In this document: positions 8,401 through 17,000 of the stretch, in pieces
Layout: each line of letters starts with the position of its first letter
Numbering within the stretch: the first letter of the stretch is position 1
Notes under the pieces: model-generated
Databases searched by the model: none
The model's input: the letters and a program-made list of their open reading frames with translations, nothing else
What the model was told of the DNA's origin: nothing
Position numbers and translations under genes: made by a program
NCBI GenBank assembly: GCA_964413185.1
Contig: CAYPSX010000066.1
Span: 1 to 18,050, forward strand
Direction: 5' to 3'
Origin: Salinivirga sp964413185
GTDB taxonomy: Bacteria; Bacteroidota; Bacteroidia; Bacteroidales; Salinivirgaceae
Length of the DNA stretch: 18,050 bases

Positions 8401-11400
8401 TGTTGGTAATGGTTAAATTCGGATTGGTTGATGATGAGAATACTGTCCCATTTCTGTACCAGTTGTAGCTTAAGTTGGTGCCTTCAGAATCGTTGCTAAA
8501 CTGAACCAAAAATGGAGAACAACCGCTAAGTGCATTTGTGGAAAAGTCTGCATTAAAGTTTTGACCAACGGTAATCGCATTTGTAACAGAGTCTTTACAC
8601 CCATAAGGAGTTGCTAACCTTAGCTTCACATCGTAGTTAACCGGCGACGTGCTGGTGTTTGTAAATGTATGGGTCGGGTTTTGTTCTGTTGAAGAGTTAT
8701 TATCTCCAAAATCCCATTGCCACGCTACTTCTGAATTCGTTTCAGCATTGCTAAAATTAACAGTCAGTGGATTACAGCCTTCACTTACATCAGAAGTAAA
8801 GGTTGCATCCACTGAGGGATAGATAGTTACTGTGCGACTTGCCGATGAACCACAAGTTCCGGGGCCGCTGTTGGTTACCGTAAGCGTAATGGTGGTGTCT
8901 ATGGGGGAGTCTGTGTTGTTGTATAGCGTTATTATTGGTGTTGCGCTGCCGGTAGCAAATACAATTCCGTTTTTTGTCCACTCGCGGCTGGTAACTTCGC
9001 CGAGCGATGCGTCTTGTAATTGAATTGTTAAAGGTGAGCAACCGGCAGCTTTATCCATGGTAAAATTGGCCTGCAATCTCGATGCAACGGTTATGGTTTG
9101 GGTTGATGAATCTTTACAGTTATAGTTTGATTTTACTACGAGTTTTGGCGTGTAAGTTTTGGCAGTATTGGTTTCATTCTCGTAGGTGTTTTGCGGGTTT
9201 TGCAGATTGGAGGTGTTTCCATCACCAAATTGCCAGCTCCACGTAACATCCGGATTTGTTTCATTGTTTGTAAAATCAACGGTTAGCGGGTTGCAACCTT
9301 CATTTGGAGCAACTGCAAAAGTTGGATCAACCGATGGGTAAATGGTAATGGTTTTGCTCGTTGAATCGGTACATGATCCCGGGCCGCTATTTTTTACAAT
9401 GAGCCAAATGGTTGTGTCGATGGCCGCATCGGTTGTGTTGTACAACGTAATTTGGGGCGATGCGGCGGTTGAAAACTGAATGTCTTCTTTTCGCCATGTG
9501 CGACTGGTAATGTCGCCGAGACTTTCATCCTGCAACTGAACGGTGAGCGGCGAGCATCCCTGCGATTTGTCAACGCTGAATTCGGGCTCTATTTGCGAGG
9601 CAACAGTGATATTTTGTGTTGAAGTATCGGTGCAGTTATTTGCAGATTTTAGTACCAGTTGTGTAGTGTATGTGCTTGCTGTATAATTACTATTTACAAA
9701 TTCATTTGTCGGGTTTTGAAGATTGGACGTGTTTCCATCACCAAAAGTCCACGACCAGGTTACGTTTGAAGCGCCTTCGGTATTTGTAAAATCAACGGTA
9801 AGCGGTGTGCAGCCTTGTGTTACGCTGGGTACTATTGTGGCATCCAGTGCCGGATAAATGGTTATGGTTTTGCTAATTGAATCGCTGCAACTTCCCGGGC
9901 CGCTGTTTTCTACAATTAGCCAAATGGTAGTGTCTATGGGCACATCGGTATTGTTGTAAAGTGTGATTTGCGTTGTGGTAGTGGTTGCAGGAATCAAAAT
10001 ATCGTTTTTTCGCCAGGTTCGGGAAGTGACCTCGCCGGTTGTAACATCTTCGAGTGTAACAGTAAGCGGTGAGCAACCTGTTGCCGGACTTCGGGTGAAA
10101 TCGGGCTCCAAACGCGAAGCTACCTCGATATCCTGTGTTGCCGTATCGGCACATTTGCTGGCCGATGAAACTATGAGTTGTGTGGTGTATGTTGTGGAGG
10201 TGTTGTTTGGATTGTCAAAAACATGTGTTGGGGCTTGCTGGCTTGAGCTCGAACCATCGCCAAAGTCCCAATTCCATACTGCTCCGGTAACGCTTTCTGC
10301 ATTCGAAAAATTAACAGTTAGCGGATTGCATCCGTTTATGACATCTTGTACAATCGTTGCATCAACCGAAGGGTAAATGGTAATTGTGCGTTTTATACTG
10401 TCTTCACAAACTCCTGCGCTGTTGCTCCCGATCAGCGTCAGCACTGTGTCTATGGGTGTATTGGTGTTGTTGTACAGGGTGATGCTTCCCAAGTGTTGAT
10501 CTGAGGAGATTACCACATCTTCTTTTTTCCATGTCCAGGAGTCAATTCCTCCTGTTGAAGTGTTTACGGGGTTGATAGTCAGTGGAGAACAACCACTGGC
10601 CGTGTCGAGTGTGAAAGTTACATTATAATATGGCCCAACATCAATTGTTGTTGTTACTGTATCGCTGCATCCTTTTGCAGTGAGTGCCGAAAGGGAAGCA
10701 TCAAAAGTGGTTGTTGTGTTGTTGAAGTGTTGGTAGGTATGGGTTACCGGGCTGATACTTGCTGATGATGCATCGCCAAATTCCCAGTTTAAATCGACAG
10801 CAACGCCGTTTGATGGATTGTGTGTAAATGTTACATCCAGAGGATTGCAGCCGGAGAGAGGTGCAGCGTTGAATGTTGCATCTGCTTTCGGGTAAATTTC
10901 AATGCTTTGCTGCATTGTGTCTGTACAGCCTGCTGCATTTTCAACAACCAGCTCAATAGTGTGGGAGAGGGTGTTGTCTGTGTTGTTGATGTATGTGTGT
11001 GTGCCCGGAGTTGGGTTTGGGTTGATGAGCGAACCATCGCCCCAGTCCCATTCGTACAAGGTAATCGGGCCCAACGATTGGTCAGTGAGGGAAATGTCCA
11101 AATCTGCACAACCGCTGTTTTTGCTTGAGGAAAACACGGCTCTTACTGAAGGATGAACGTTTATGCCAATGCTGGCGGTGTCTTTGCAGCCGTGCTGGCT
11201 TTGTATGGTTTGTTGTACTGTGAAGACAGAATCTGTGCTGCTGAAATTTTGGAATATGTGTATAGTGTCGTCTACGTTATTGTAGATGGTGCCATCGTCA
11301 AAGTTCCATTTTTTTGATGTAATGGGGCCGGTTGAGGTATCTGTGAAAGTGACCATTTCGTTATGACAAATGTCGGTCAAATCCTGATCAAAGCCGGCTG

Positions 11401-13822
11401 TAGCTTGTGGGTAAACGAGTATTTGTTGAACATAAACGTCAGAACAGCCGTTGTTGCTGAATACTTCAAGACTGAGCGTGCGGTAGAATTCACTTCCGGT
11501 TGTATTTTGGTAAGTATGTGATCCGGGAGAAACCACAAACGATGTGTCGCCATCGCCCCAAACCCACTGTACGCTGTCAATGGTAGTTAGTGAGGATAAG
11601 TTTGTTACATTTATTTCAAGCGGGGCACATCCTGTTAATTTGTCGGTAAAGAAATCGGCTGTAACCGGTGGATGCACAGTTACTTGTTTTGTTGTTGTAT
11701 CTTTGCAGTTATATTCCGAAGTGGCTATCATGGAAACATCGTAAACCGTATCGGTTGTATTGGTGTTTTCAAATGTATTGTCGGTATCTTCTGTAAATGC
11801 GAGGTTGCCATCGTCGAAATTCCATTTGTATGTATTGGTTCCGGCAGTAGTTAAGTTCGTGAAGGGCACATTAAACGGGCTGCATCCTGCTGTATCCTGT
11901 GGAGTAAAGTCGGCTTTTATGGCCGGGTAAATTATAGCGGTTCGCACAAAATAATCTGAACACAAAATGCGCGAGGCGGTGAGTGATATCGGTACGGTGT
12001 CGGGAACGGACCCTGTGTTTTTGATGTCGATAATAGGCTCTTCGGCCGTGGAAAAAAAGCTTCCATCAACAGACCAGTAAAATCCGTGAGTTTCGCCAAT
12101 GGAGTTATTATTCGGTTGTATGTATAATGAATCACATGTTGTAAGCGATTTATCTGAGGTAAAATAAGCCTGAATAAGGCTGTCAACCTCAACAGTAATT
12201 TTAGCTGTATCGGGTTCTGATTTACACGGATTATCAATTTCAACATAAAAATCGTGTACACCGGGTGGGGGTTTTATTTTAACGGTACTCGCAGTTAAGT
12301 CTCCTTCTATGCAGTCGGGACAACTAATGGAACTCCATTGATAATTAACGCCCCCATAAGCTTTCAGGTCGGTTGAATCACCGTAACATAATTGTATGTT
12401 CGCTGTATTTGTGCCACTGGCAACGGCAGTTGATTCATTGGTTTTGAAATCGGAGAAATAACCGTATTTGCAACCACCCGAGGCATTGTTGTACAGGCCG
12501 AGTTGAAATACTTTTTCAGTATTTACAATTGTTGTTACTTCATCGATAGGAACGCCTCCTCCTGTAGCATCAGCAAATGTATTGTTTCCTAAATCAAGAT
12601 AATACCAATCTTCACCAACCGGAGTATTGGGTACTTGTGTGAAATTGCCTGCGGGAATATTAAATGTTGTGCCATCTTCGTATTGCATTTGAAAATTGTC
12701 CCGGCCATCTGCTTCCACCAGCAGATTTAATCGAAAATCATCAGCGGCATCCCCCGTTCGCGTGAAACTTACACGTAATGAACCTTTACATCCATCAAGG
12801 GTTGGTAAAAGAGCTCCGCCCATCTCGTTTCCTGTTCCTCCCACGTGAAACAAGTACACGGGTTTGTCGCATGAAATGTAATCTACATCGCCGGAAATTA
12901 CCTGCGGATGTATTTCGCCGGTGTTAATTGTGTTTACATTAGCGCCATCAACATCAATGTTAGTTACCCCGTTTGTTGCCACAATAAAATAGTTTTCAGG
13001 ATCAGATAAATCGGTTCTTACCACAATAAAATTATTACCGATAAGTAGCTCTCCATCACTGGCATTGATAGGTACAAGCTGGTCGCCAATTAAGTCCCAG
13101 CCACTTACGCCGGGATCATCTACAGAATCATCGGAGAGGGTTACAGCAATGAGTTTTCCGTTTGTTGTGATGTGCGTGCCGGACAAGTGTCCGCCGGCAG
13201 CTTCATCGTCAGCTACAATGGAGTAGGTTTCCCCTTTGCTCATTATCGGGGTTGTAATTAATGATCCGGTTCCCAGACCATTGGCATCTGCAGTTATTTC
13301 AATTTCTACAACAGTCCCGTCCTCAGCAGCAACAATGTCAATTCTGTTTCTGGCCGGATCTGCCCAGCCTGCATTTGTGTGGTTGTTGTAAATGCTTTGT
13401 GCCGGCACATAAAACTCTTCCCCAAGTGCGTTGTCGCCTTTTAAAGCAAAAATATCGCGGTTGTTGGGGCGGTCTACTTCATAATATGCCGAAATGGGCG
13501 ATTCCGCTTTTATAAGAATACCTTTATTGCTTAAACCCTGAGTATATGATTCAATAAGGTTTTTTCTTGGAGTTAAGACTTCAACCACCGTTTCATAACC
13601 ATTAAGTGTAATTGTTATTGGTGTAAAAGCACCTTGCTGCGGCATTGATATGGTTACTTCGTTGCCAATGACATCTTCTGTGTTCGAAATAACAAGGTTG
13701 ATGGGTTCGTCTCCGTGGTCATTAGTAACCTCTGGCGCCACAAACCAGAAAACAGTATCAACCTGACTCCATGTAACTAATGGAAGAATTAGCAGGCTAA
13801 GTATTAGTATTTTAAATTTCAT
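5426..13822 (-). CDS. Giant PKD-repeat T9SS type B surface protein
   Basis: A 2798-aa secreted protein. Order of parts: signal peptide at 1-20 (MKFKILILSLLILPLVTWSQ). A domain at about 22-430 resembles the IgGFc-binding-protein N-terminal domain (FWFVAPEV, SPISAYYEV, FYVPAQS, GTVVEIEIT). An Ig-like domain with YQWSSISCPDC lies at about 470-550. About 24 PKD or PKD-like repeats follow, spaced about 87 residues, most opening with GC(N/S)PL and closing with CxD. The gliding-motility-associated C-terminal domain (CHU_C/TIGR04131) occupies about 2697-2798 (FPNAFTPS, YNRWGELMFE, WDGYYNGK, DVYIWRVKGKF). That last domain is the type B T9SS sorting signal. Repeats at about residues 980-2090 alternate between two subtypes. 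The last three (about 2445-2690) are closer to canonical PKD (WSFGDGNTS, WDFGDGTTS, WNFGDGTTS). The frame is intact. The likely role is adhesion or motility at the surface, by analogy with SprB-like proteins; the ligand is unknown. It starts a two-gene operon with the PorP/SprF gene. Confidence 0.92.
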   Translation of the reverse strand: MKFKILILSLLILPLVTWSQVDTVFWFVAPEVTNDHGDEPINLVISNTEDVIGNEVTISMPQQGAFTPITITLNGYETVVEVLTPRKNLIESYTQGLSNKGILIKAESPISAYYEVDRPNNRDIFALKGDNALGEEFYVPAQSIYNNHTNAGWADPARNRIDIVAAEDGTVVEIEITADANGLGTGSLITTPIMSKGETYSIVADDEAAGGHLSGTHITTNGKLIAVTLSDDSVDDPGVSGWDLIGDQLVPINASDGELLIGNNFIVVRTDLSDPENYFIVATNGVTNIDVDGANVNTINTGEIHPQVISGDVDYISCDKPVYLFHVGGTGNEMGGALLPTLDGCKGSLRVSFTRTGDAADDFRLNLLVEADGRDNFQMQYEDGTTFNIPAGNFTQVPNTPVGEDWYYLDLGNNTFADATGGGVPIDEVTTIVNTEKVFQLGLYNNASGGCKYGYFSDFKTNESTAVASGTNTANIQLCYGDSTDLKAYGGVNYQWSSISCPDCIEGDLTASTVKIKPPPGVHDFYVEIDNPCKSEPDTAKITVEVDSLIQAYFTSDKSLTTCDSLYIQPNNNSIGETHGFYWSVDGSFFSTAEEPIIDIKNTGSVPDTVPISLTASRILCSDYFVRTAIIYPAIKADFTPQDTAGCSPFNVPFTNLTTAGTNTYKWNFDDGNLAFTEDTDNTFENTNTTDTVYDVSMIATSEYNCKDTTTKQVTVHPPVTADFFTDKLTGCAPLEINVTNLSSLTTIDSVQWVWGDGDTSFVVSPGSHTYQNTTGSEFYRTLSLEVFSNNGCSDVYVQQILVYPQATAGFDQDLTDICHNEMVTFTDTSTGPITSKKWNFDDGTIYNNVDDTIHIFQNFSSTDSVFTVQQTIQSQHGCKDTASIGINVHPSVRAVFSSSKNSGCADLDISLTDQSLGPITLYEWDWGDGSLINPNPTPGTHTYINNTDNTLSHTIELVVENAAGCTDTMQQSIEIYPKADATFNAAPLSGCNPLDVTFTHNPSNGVAVDLNWEFGDASSASISPVTHTYQHFNNTTTTFDASLSALTAKGCSDTVTTTIDVGPYYNVTFTLDTASGCSPLTINPVNTSTGGIDSWTWKKEDVVISSDQHLGSITLYNNTNTPIDTVLTLIGSNSAGVCEDSIKRTITIYPSVDATIVQDVINGCNPLTVNFSNAESVTGAVWNWDFGDGSSSSQQAPTHVFDNPNNTSTTYTTQLIVSSASKCADTATQDIEVASRLEPDFTRSPATGCSPLTVTLEDVTTGEVTSRTWRKNDILIPATTTTTQITLYNNTDVPIDTTIWLIVENSGPGSCSDSISKTITIYPALDATIVPSVTQGCTPLTVDFTNTEGASNVTWSWTFGDGNTSNLQNPTNEFVNSNYTASTYTTQLVLKSANNCTDTSTQNITVASQIEPEFSVDKSQGCSPLTVQLQDESLGDITSRTWRKEDIQFSTAASPQITLYNTTDAAIDTTIWLIVKNSGPGSCTDSTSKTITIYPSVDPTFAVAPNEGCNPLTVDFTNNETNPDVTWSWQFGDGNTSNLQNPQNTYENETNTAKTYTPKLVVKSNYNCKDSSTQTITVASRLQANFTMDKAAGCSPLTIQLQDASLGEVTSREWTKNGIVFATGSATPIITLYNNTDSPIDTTITLTVTNSGPGTCGSSASRTVTIYPSVDATFTSDVSEGCNPLTVNFSNAETNSEVAWQWDFGDNNSSTEQNPTHTFTNTSTSPVNYDVKLRLATPYGCKDSVTNAITVGQNFNADFSTNALSGCSPFLVQFSNDSEGTNLSYNWYRNGTVFSSSTNPNLTITNTSASVRKDTITLVATTSGSITCYDTIKKVITTYPEVDATFNHAVTEGCNPLEVQFNHDPSLPINVDHYWDFGDNSNSYDAAPSHTFYNDTELPQTYEIKLVVESTNGGCKDSTTSTVEVASRLDANFQLSDAAGCSPFTSTFLDASIGDIASRQWYVDGTPLSTLSQASTTVTNTTNSNLTRNIKLVVTNTGPGVCKDSITRQITSYPEVVADFSLDTARGCNPLTVNFTHEPGDNEVNVNFDWEFGDNTTSDEQDPQHIFEHFNYNGTSSFDITLTTTSEYGCTDQHQENVVVEKALKAEFAIDPSAGCNPFNAGFNNTSKGADTYEWIFGDGDTQNTNILQDINHEYTNASFVNNATYNSKLIVTNTGGVCVDSFQQVITVYPQINASYTASTQEGCHPVEVVFTNTSQGNADYFWDFDDQTNSTQTNPTHTFRNTSNTNDQYFNVQLTATNAYECSNDTTLTIRVNHNPRALFDIDETESCSPLEILATNNSIGASSFEWRMGNGETNENNPLNYTYNNTTGEVLSYKLELFTETNRNCKDSTSLMLNVYPLVNADFNITNPQDCNPLTTSFENLSANADNYYWTFGDGTTSSQFEPTKRFEITGYVNETIPVKLVSSSGYNCTDSLTKSVTVYVQPDADFNATPVLQQFPSNTVTITDLTNGGPFAYNWSFGDGNTSTAINPGAHDYATWGTYNINLNVANQNFDCTDSAMQNITITAPEVTAAFEISDTAGCMPHTATFTAEASQFSDDEYTYFWDFGDGTTSNEQTPTHTYDTAGNYTVILTVIGDNGSVEAYSSVRVYPLPIVNFTMDPRLVMIPDDETQCYNHTQNGETYLWNFGDGTTSEEVSPSHYYTTVGTYDVTLTATSKHGCEASVTRENYIEVKGKGSVEFPNAFTPSIAGPSDGTYSETDTDNDIFHPHLEGVVEYHLYIYNRWGELMFESEDQNIGWDGYYNGKICPQDVYIWRVKGKFINGKTFEKTGDVTLLR

Positions 13823-14080
13823 TGCTGTTCGTTTATCCTAATTATACGGCTTTTTTATAAATTTGTTGCTTAAATTTTAACATTTTCTTAACGTATCGTG
13901 TGATGTTATAAGTTGTTGATTAAAGCTATTAATTATTTCTGCGAAAATTCATTGTGGTGAAGTTTTTAATTTATGACAAAAATGTTTTATCTTAGAAGAA
14001 ATTACCTGTTAGTCAAAACATTCATTACAATAATACGTAAAGTTATAAATAAACTCTGCCATATCAAAAAATATAATAAA
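13823..14080. promoter_or_regulatory. Divergent intergenic region between two giant genes
   Basis: A 258-bp, very AT-rich, non-coding stretch between divergently transcribed start codons. It must contain the promoters of both large surface-protein genes unless one is read from elsewhere. A TAAATTTG (13858-13865, plus strand) fits the Bacteroidota -7 pattern TAnnTTTG. However, it has no good -33 element and lies over 200 bp from the plus-strand start, so it is not a firm call. No hairpin or operator was identified. Both start codons have A-rich upstream sequence rather than a Shine-Dalgarno. Confidence 0.5.
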
Positions 14081-17000
14081 ATGGTTAAAACAACAGTCAA
14101 ATACATTATATGGTTTCTACTTATGTCGTTGACAAGTAGCGCTCAAACATATTTTTATGAAGGGTTTGAGTATGACGGAGACTTACCTTCAGATTGGTCG
14201 CAGGTTACAATACACGAAGATTTCCCCTGGCGTGCATCCAAAGGAGGGGAAACGATGAATCCTGAAATACCCGGTTCCAGAAGGCCGCCTGAAGCTTTTG
14301 AAGGAACCTATAATGCCTTGTTCGAAAAATATACGAACACCAACGCCATTACCCGGTTTATTACGCCTGAGTTAAGCATGGATATCGCCATTAAAGCACA
14401 ACTCAGGTTTTATCACGCGCAATACGAACGGGACCAGTTATCAGGAGGTGCTTATAATGATATTTTACGGGTTTATGGAAAACATATTGACGAATTAGAT
14501 AATGAAACCTGGGTAAAGCTTGCAGAATATACGCAAGAAGTGCCCGGTTGGACGTTGCGTGAAATAAATATTCCCGATTCAATGAACCACGAAGGGTTTC
14601 AAATTGCCTTTGAAGGTCAGACCGGCCCCGGATGGGGCGTTTGTGTCGATAGTGTGGCCATTATAGAAACCGGGATTATTGGCCGGTATGTGAAAAGTGT
14701 GGATGTATTCCAGAGCGACCTGGCTTACGTGCCGGCAGGAACAATAAATAATACTATTCTTCGCATCGACATTAAAGTAAGAGGTAATCAGGGAACCATT
14801 ACCCTTGATTCCCTGCTGGTACATAATCTGAATGATGAAAATCTTGATTTGCCTGCCAATGGTGTGAAAATTTACGCCACGACCGATACTGTTTTTCAGG
14901 ATCCCGTTTTGCTCGGAAGCCCCGGGAATTTTATAGGTAATGAACATCTTTGTACTGATATAGATTATGATTTGCCAACAGGAATAACTTCTGTATGGAT
15001 TACTTATGATGCTCCGTCAAACTTGTCGCATGAATTACACGGTGCTGTTTTGGATGCGAAAATTCCCGCCGGAGGAATTAAAGTGGGCGGAGGTGCCTAT
15101 CCATCTGCAGAGCATTCACCTTCTGGGCACAGAGTTATATATGAGTCGCTATTTATAGATGATTTTGAGAATGAAAACGGCTGGGCATTCCAAACCGAAT
15201 TCCAGTGGGGAGAACCACAGGGTTTGGGCGGTGAAGTTTATGGTATTCCAGACCCTGATTTTGCCTTTTCAGGGAATAAAATTATTGGTACCGACTTAAC
15301 CGGTCTGGGCAACACCGATGGCGATTATGAAAATGGGATAGGCCCTGATGCATACAAGGCAGAATCGCCCGTTATACCAAGTGACTTTTTTGCCGATATG
15401 AAGCTGCAATTTTATCGATGGCTCAATATCGAAAATTGGGATACAGCAAGAATCTATTATTCAAGCGATAATGGTGCAACATGGAATCAAATTTGGCGAA
15501 ATATTGGCACCATTAAAGATAGCAAATGGGACGATTTTTCCGTTCCTCTGCCCGATGAGGCCAATTATTCCGATCAAATTCAATTAAAATTTACACTTGG
15601 CGGAACCGATGGATATACAACGTATTCAGGTTGGAACATCGATAATATTTCGCTGGTGGGGAATTATATTATCTACGATTTAGCTGTAATTGCGTATGTT
15701 GACCCGCTTTGCTTCTGTAATCACACTTCTGAGGAATATATAACGGTGAAAATAACCAATTATGGAGCTTATGATGCCTCAAATGTGCCCATTGGCTTTT
15801 CTGTTGACGGGGGCGAAACCTGGACAATGGAAACAATTGGCATTACAATAAACAGCCAGGATACAATCACCTACACATTTACCAACCCGGTCGACTTGTC
15901 TGAAGGCGGATGGTACAATTTTCAAATCAGTACGTTTTTCGAAGATGATGAGCTGAATCAAAACAATTTACTTGAGCACGATCAATTTATGCCCTATCAA
16001 TTAACACTGCCTTACGCAACGCAGTTTAATGAGCAAACCGAAAAGTGGCATGCCGAAGACGGTTCTGCATGGGAGTTTGGAGAACCTGGCGATGGTACCA
16101 TAATTGATCTGGGAAATAATGTATGGGCAACACATCTGCAGGTAGATTATGCAAATAACGACAGCTCTATGTTGGAAGGGCCGTGTATTGATTTCTCCGG
16201 AAACCAACGAGCAGTTTTTGAATGCAAAATATGGAGTCAGGTGGCTAATGCCGGCGATGGATTAACACTTATGTACACCACCGATGACGGTGCTACATGG
16301 AACCCTGTTCCGGGTGACAACTTTTACAATTGGAGCTGGTACGATAATACGAATCCCAATCCTCCGGCAACACCAGGCTGGAATACTTCAACATCCGGTT
16401 GGACAACCATGCGAACCCTGCTTCCCGAAGCGTTTTCCACTTACGATTATGTTAAACTAGGCTTTTTGTTTACTTCTGATGGGGCCGATCAGGATGAGGG
16501 TTTTGCCATTGATGATATTGCCATTTACGAAGCACCCTATAATTTTGCCGTGGATTCGTTGCTTTATCCCCGCGAATCTTGCGAACTGCCCGACACAACG
16601 CATGTAAAAGTGGCTGTGAAAAATACAGGAATAAATAGTGCACTGGCAGGTACAGAAATCCCGATCAAATTAAACTGGAAAGATAGTTTTGTAATTACCG
16701 ATACATTGACCCTTTCTGCTAATCTCGATCCCGGAAACTCTGTTTCGTTCCTTTTCGACACTACAGTTGCCATGGATTCTGCGCTCGATTTTAATTTCGA
16801 AATCATCAACTTGTATGAAGATGATCCGTTGTTTTATGGTGCAGCCAATGATACACTTTGGGATACAATTTCTGTAATCGGAATGCCACAATACAATCCG
16901 TTCCCGGCCATTACCGGGAAAAGTGGTGTTTCGGTGCAACTTGATGCCGGCAGCGGCTATACAGATTATATTTGGGGCGATGGTACAACAACAACCCAAA

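Noticed and set aside
7299..11854. Numerous plus-strand ORFs of 60-137 codons inside the giant minus-strand gene
   Set aside because: They are Val/Cys/Ser-rich antisense shadows that recur with the PKD period and have no domain, signal or promoter of their own.
5426..13822. Regularly spaced DNA repeats resembling a CRISPR or satellite array
   Set aside because: The repeats are in one intact reading frame with about a 260-bp period and encode PKD domains.
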